Assembly (NCBI GenBank): GCA_024103005.1
Contig: JAGFJA010000027.1
Location: 24,949 to 88,948 of the forward strand
Reading direction: 5' to 3'
Source: Saprospiraceae bacterium
GTDB taxonomy: Bacteria > Bacteroidota > Bacteroidia > Chitinophagales > Saprospiraceae
Length of the DNA stretch: 64,000 nucleotides
Position 1 is the first letter of the stretch. The number at the start of each line of letters is the position of its first letter. Both the position numbers and the translations under genes were made by a program. The notes under the pieces are model-generated. The model ran no database searches. It was given only the letters and a program-made list of their open reading frames with translations, and was not told where the DNA came from. Below, piece after piece: positions 61,677-64,000 of the stretch.

Positions 61677-62810
61677 TCAGGTGTTATATTTTCTGTTCTT
61701 CCACAGGAAGGGCTTGCCTAAAATAGCTGTAAATCCGATGATTATGACATAAATAAAATGGTAAAATTCAGCAAGAAAGAACTTCTTCATTCCCGATATT
61801 TTATAGTATGAAGCAGTCGCTGAAAGGAAAATATAATCAGAGGTAAGCTTGGCAAATACACTAAAAGCGAGAATTTTTATAAAAATACCTTGATAAAAAA
61901 TAGCTCCCGCCAATAATATGATAATAGATACATGGAAGAGCCAGATGAATGCCCAAAAAAGTGTCATGCGTTTATCTGTATATTGAAAAGCCTTGTTTGC
62001 CCACCGATTCCTTTGTTTAAGAAATGAAACCCAATTTTTTTCAACGGAAGTGGTGACAACGATTTCCTTGTTTTTCGGAGCAAGAATAGAGTGAAAATGA
62101 TTGTGTCGGGCAAACTGCAGGAGGAAGACATCATCCCCTGAGCTGATGTTGGCGTCCTTTCCGGAGTCCAAATATTCGAGATAAATGTCTTTGGTTACGC
62201 CAAGGTTAGCCCCGCTGGCATTGACAAACCAATTTTTTCTAATAGCCGTTATCGTTAGTGACATCATCCCTGCATAGTCCAGTACCTGCATGGCTTGAAA
62301 GGCATTGTTTTGATCATTTTGCATCAATACCGTTCCTACAATGACTTTGATTCCTTTGAATCTGAATAAATTGGAAAAAGTAAATAGCCAGTTGGATCCG
62401 CGGTGGGTATCGGCATCGGTAAGAATCAGGTGGGTGTATGATGAATATTCTACACCTGTCCGGATAGCACTTTTTTTCCCGGAAGAATTATTGGTAATCA
62501 GTTTAATTTGAGGATATGTGGCAGCCATTTGCCGGACGATATCGGCTGATGAATCCTCCGAATGGTCATCGACGCAAATAATTTCGTAATATTCTCTCGG
62601 ATATTGCTGATTTAAGACCGAGAGGAGGCAATCTCGGATCGTACTTTCTTCGTTTCTGAAGGGGATAATGATACTGAAGGTCAGCGGACCAAGGGGCTTA
62701 TCAATGCTAAGTGTCCTGGTCTTCAGCCATTGTATGGTCGTATAAAGTAATCCGATACCATATATCGCTGCTAACCAAAAGGCCAGGGACAGGCTGATCC
62801 ACCATATCAT
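61677..62810 (-). CDS. Family 2 glycosyltransferase, membrane-bound
   Basis: The 377-residue enzyme has an N-terminal transmembrane helix (about 1-25) and two or three more at the C-terminus (about 285-360). The GT-A core has FSIIIPFRNEESTI, the nucleotide-binding ICVDDHSEDSS, the metal motif TDADT (about 133-137) and KQRNRWANKAF, the QxxRW of processive enzymes. Such enzymes build polysaccharides or glycolipids at the inner membrane from nucleotide sugars. It starts 9 bases after the fur stop, so they may be one transcript. No other sugar genes are near; the product is unknown. Confidence 0.9.
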   Translation of the reverse strand: MIWWISLSLAFWLAAIYGIGLLYTTIQWLKTRTLSIDKPLGPLTFSIIIPFRNEESTIRDCLLSVLNQQYPREYYEIICVDDHSEDSSADIVRQMAATYPQIKLITNNSSGKKSAIRTGVEYSSYTHLILTDADTHRGSNWLFTFSNLFRFKGIKVIVGTVLMQNDQNNAFQAMQVLDYAGMMSLTITAIRKNWFVNASGANLGVTKDIYLEYLDSGKDANISSGDDVFLLQFARHNHFHSILAPKNKEIVVTTSVEKNWVSFLKQRNRWANKAFQYTDKRMTLFWAFIWLFHVSIIILLAGAIFYQGIFIKILAFSVFAKLTSDYIFLSATASYYKISGMKKFFLAEFYHFIYVIIIGFTAILGKPFLWKNRKYNT

Positions 62811-62819
62811 CCTGTGAGA

Positions 62820-63347
62820 TTATTCTTGTTTATTGTCCTTTGGTTTACAGCCTCCAGAGCAGACGCCATATAGATTGAGAGAGTGATGTGTGATGTCAAA
62901 ATGAAGCATCTCGCCGATCATATTTTTGATATTTTGAATGCGTGGATCGCAGAATTCGACCACTTTGCCGCAATTTTCACAGATGACATGGTCGTGTTGC
63001 TTACATCCATAGGACTTTTCATACTGGGCGAGATTTTTACCGAACTGATGCTTTTTAACCAGATCGCAATTGACTAAGAGTTCTAAGGTATTGTAAACCG
63101 TAGCTCTGGATACGCGATAATTGTGATTTTTCATATGGAAATAAAGCGTTTCGGCATCAAAATGATCACCTCGCCGATAGATTTCTTCCAGAATGGCATA
63201 TCTTTCAGGTGTCTTTCTGAATTGGTGTGTTTCCAGATAATTTGAGAAGATGACTTTTACTTCAGCATATAATTTTTCATTAAGAGGTATCTGAACACCT
63301 TTTTCTACAGGTACATCCTGATCGTATTTATCGTATTTGCGAGGCAT
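62820..63347 (-). CDS. fur: Fur-family metal-responsive transcriptional regulator
   Basis: This is a dimeric winged-helix repressor that senses iron or a related metal. The winged helix is at about 30-110 with [29 protein letters not shown] (cited in part) and [14 protein letters not shown], the recognition helix. The metal sites include [18 protein letters not shown] and the C-terminal [11 protein letters not shown], so the structural zinc cysteines CxxC and CxxxC are both present. The 175-residue length fits, with an N-terminal extension of about 20 residues. Fur, Zur or PerR cannot be separated for certain. It lies 45 bases from the relA/spoT gene. Confidence 0.93.
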   Translation of the reverse strand: MPRKYDKYDQDVPVEKGVQIPLNEKLYAEVKVIFSNYLETHQFRKTPERYAILEEIYRRGDHFDAETLYFHMKNHNYRVSRATVYNTLELLVNCDLVKKHQFGKNLAQYEKSYGCKQHDHVICENCGKVVEFCDPRIQNIKNMIGEMLHFDITHHSLNLYGVCSGGCKPKDNKQE

Positions 63348-63392
63348 TTGTCTTTTATTTTAAATTAAAGGTACACATTTATTTTATCCTGA

Positions 63393-64000
63393 TCAATTAC
63401 TTCTTTTAACATTTGAAATGTACGGAAGGTTTTTAAGTGTCCTGATCAATGCATTCATTTGGTCGAGATTGTGTATTTCCAATTTAACCACACCTTCAAA
63501 GATGCCCTCATTTCCATCTATTTTAAAGGAACGGATATTCAATCCGAATTTATTGATGTTTTCTGTAATTGACTGAATGATACCCGGGCCGTTATCAGTT
63601 CCGGTTATAACCAGCTCTTCTACAAAGGAGGAAGTGGCGACGTTGGTCCAATCAGCCTTCAGGACGCGATAGCCATAGGAAGCTAACAAATGTTCGCTAT
63701 TGGGGCAGGAAGTGCGATGTATTTTGAGTGTATTTGCTGTGGTCACAAATGCGAATATATCATCTCCTGGCAAGGGATGACAGCATGATGCAAACTGGAA
63801 ACTGAACTTGTCTGCATTTTCTCCATTGATCAACAGCAGTGATTTGTTCTTGGTGGGGTCAATAGCGTAGGAGGTATTGCCGAGTTCATCACTGACTTCA
63901 TCTGTTTTTACCTTTCTGACCTCCTTGATTTCACTAAGCTTTCCGCCATCTGTTTTAAACTTTTTAAGGTCAATTTTGACCTGATCCAATGAAATAGCAA
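63393..64000 (-). CDS. RelA/SpoT-family (p)ppGpp synthetase/hydrolase, C-terminal part, truncated by window edge
   Basis: This is the C-terminal regulatory part of a long RSH protein that makes or degrades (p)ppGpp in the stringent response. The frame is open to the window edge, so the catalytic domains lie outside. The conserved cysteine domain has FQFASCCHPLPGDDIFAFV, followed by LKIHRTSCPNSEHL. The ACT domain spans the last 75 residues (VEELVITGTDNGPGIIQSI and FKIDGNEGIFEGVVKLEIHN). The gene ends in SNVKRSN, and fur starts 45 bases downstream. RSH next to fur is common in this phylum. Confidence 0.93.
   Translation of the reverse strand, partial: AISLDQVKIDLKKFKTDGGKLSEIKEVRKVKTDEVSDELGNTSYAIDPTKNKSLLLINGENADKFSFQFASCCHPLPGDDIFAFVTTANTLKIHRTSCPNSEHLLASYGYRVLKADWTNVATSSFVEELVITGTDNGPGIIQSITENINKFGLNIRSFKIDGNEGIFEGVVKLEIHNLDQMNALIRTLKNLPYISNVKRSN

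Overview
The window looks like a chromosomal segment of a Bacteroidota bacterium, probably an environmental member of the Saprospiria/Sphingobacteriia side of the phylum (the class is a guess). The phylum call rests on several cues. There are at least six secreted proteins of the type IX secretion (T9SS) and gliding type, a GLPGLI-family protein paired with a TonB-receptor-like barrel, and many small outer-membrane barrels. Starts lack Shine-Dalgarno sequences, and several genes carry the Bacteroidota -7 element TAnnTTTG, in places with a TTG about 18-20 bases upstream. The DNA is AT-rich, gaps are short, and I see no insertion sequence, prophage, CRISPR array, tRNA or rRNA gene. The window is mostly core genome.

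Layout. 1-7.8 kb: end of sucC, a small membrane protein, then a leftward run with a cysteine desulfurase, glmM, ferritin, Bcp peroxiredoxin, an M23 lipoprotein and meaB. 7.8-12 kb: a large gliding-type adhesin and a lipoprotein-Sco-cytochrome c operon. 12.4-16.9 kb: a solitary DUF5682 protein, a methyltransferase and a gap holding a PDZ-like gene remnant. 16.9-26.4 kb: housekeeping (upp, marC-like, cmk, DUF2795, queA, bshC, accD, dapB) and a TonB-dependent receptor. 26.4-29.2 kb: two T9SS cargo genes, one behind a decanucleotide repeat, then rnpB. 29.3-34.1 kb: an outer-membrane barrel and a giant TPR protein, probably one operon. 34.3-40.7 kb: a gliding-type protein, lptC, and the barrel/GLPGLI pair. 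40.9-43.5 kb: an ATP-grasp enzyme with a histone-H1-like tail, followed by a class I glutamine amidotransferase. 43.7-49.2 kb: a porin-like barrel, folC and a secreted metzincin. 49.6-54.5 kb: a glycogen cluster (free glycogen-binding module, glgB, GH57). 54.5-64 kb: a coiled-coil protein, asd, a lamin-tail protein, a MATE transporter, a glycosyltransferase, fur and the end of a relA/spoT gene.

The most notable signal is at 28561-28620: six perfect copies of a 10-base unit sit inside the signal-peptide coding region of a T9SS cargo gene, directly behind a good Bacteroidota promoter. Ten is not a multiple of three, so copy number sets the reading frame. Six copies put the ATG out of frame, while 1, 4 or 7 copies would restore a normal signal peptide. 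This looks like a phase-variable contingency locus caught in the OFF state. Other points for a second look are the ATP-grasp/amidotransferase pair with four 19-residue tail repeats, the orphan DUF5682 protein, a terminator embedded in the coding sequence of the convergent GH57 gene, and the TPR/barrel pair.
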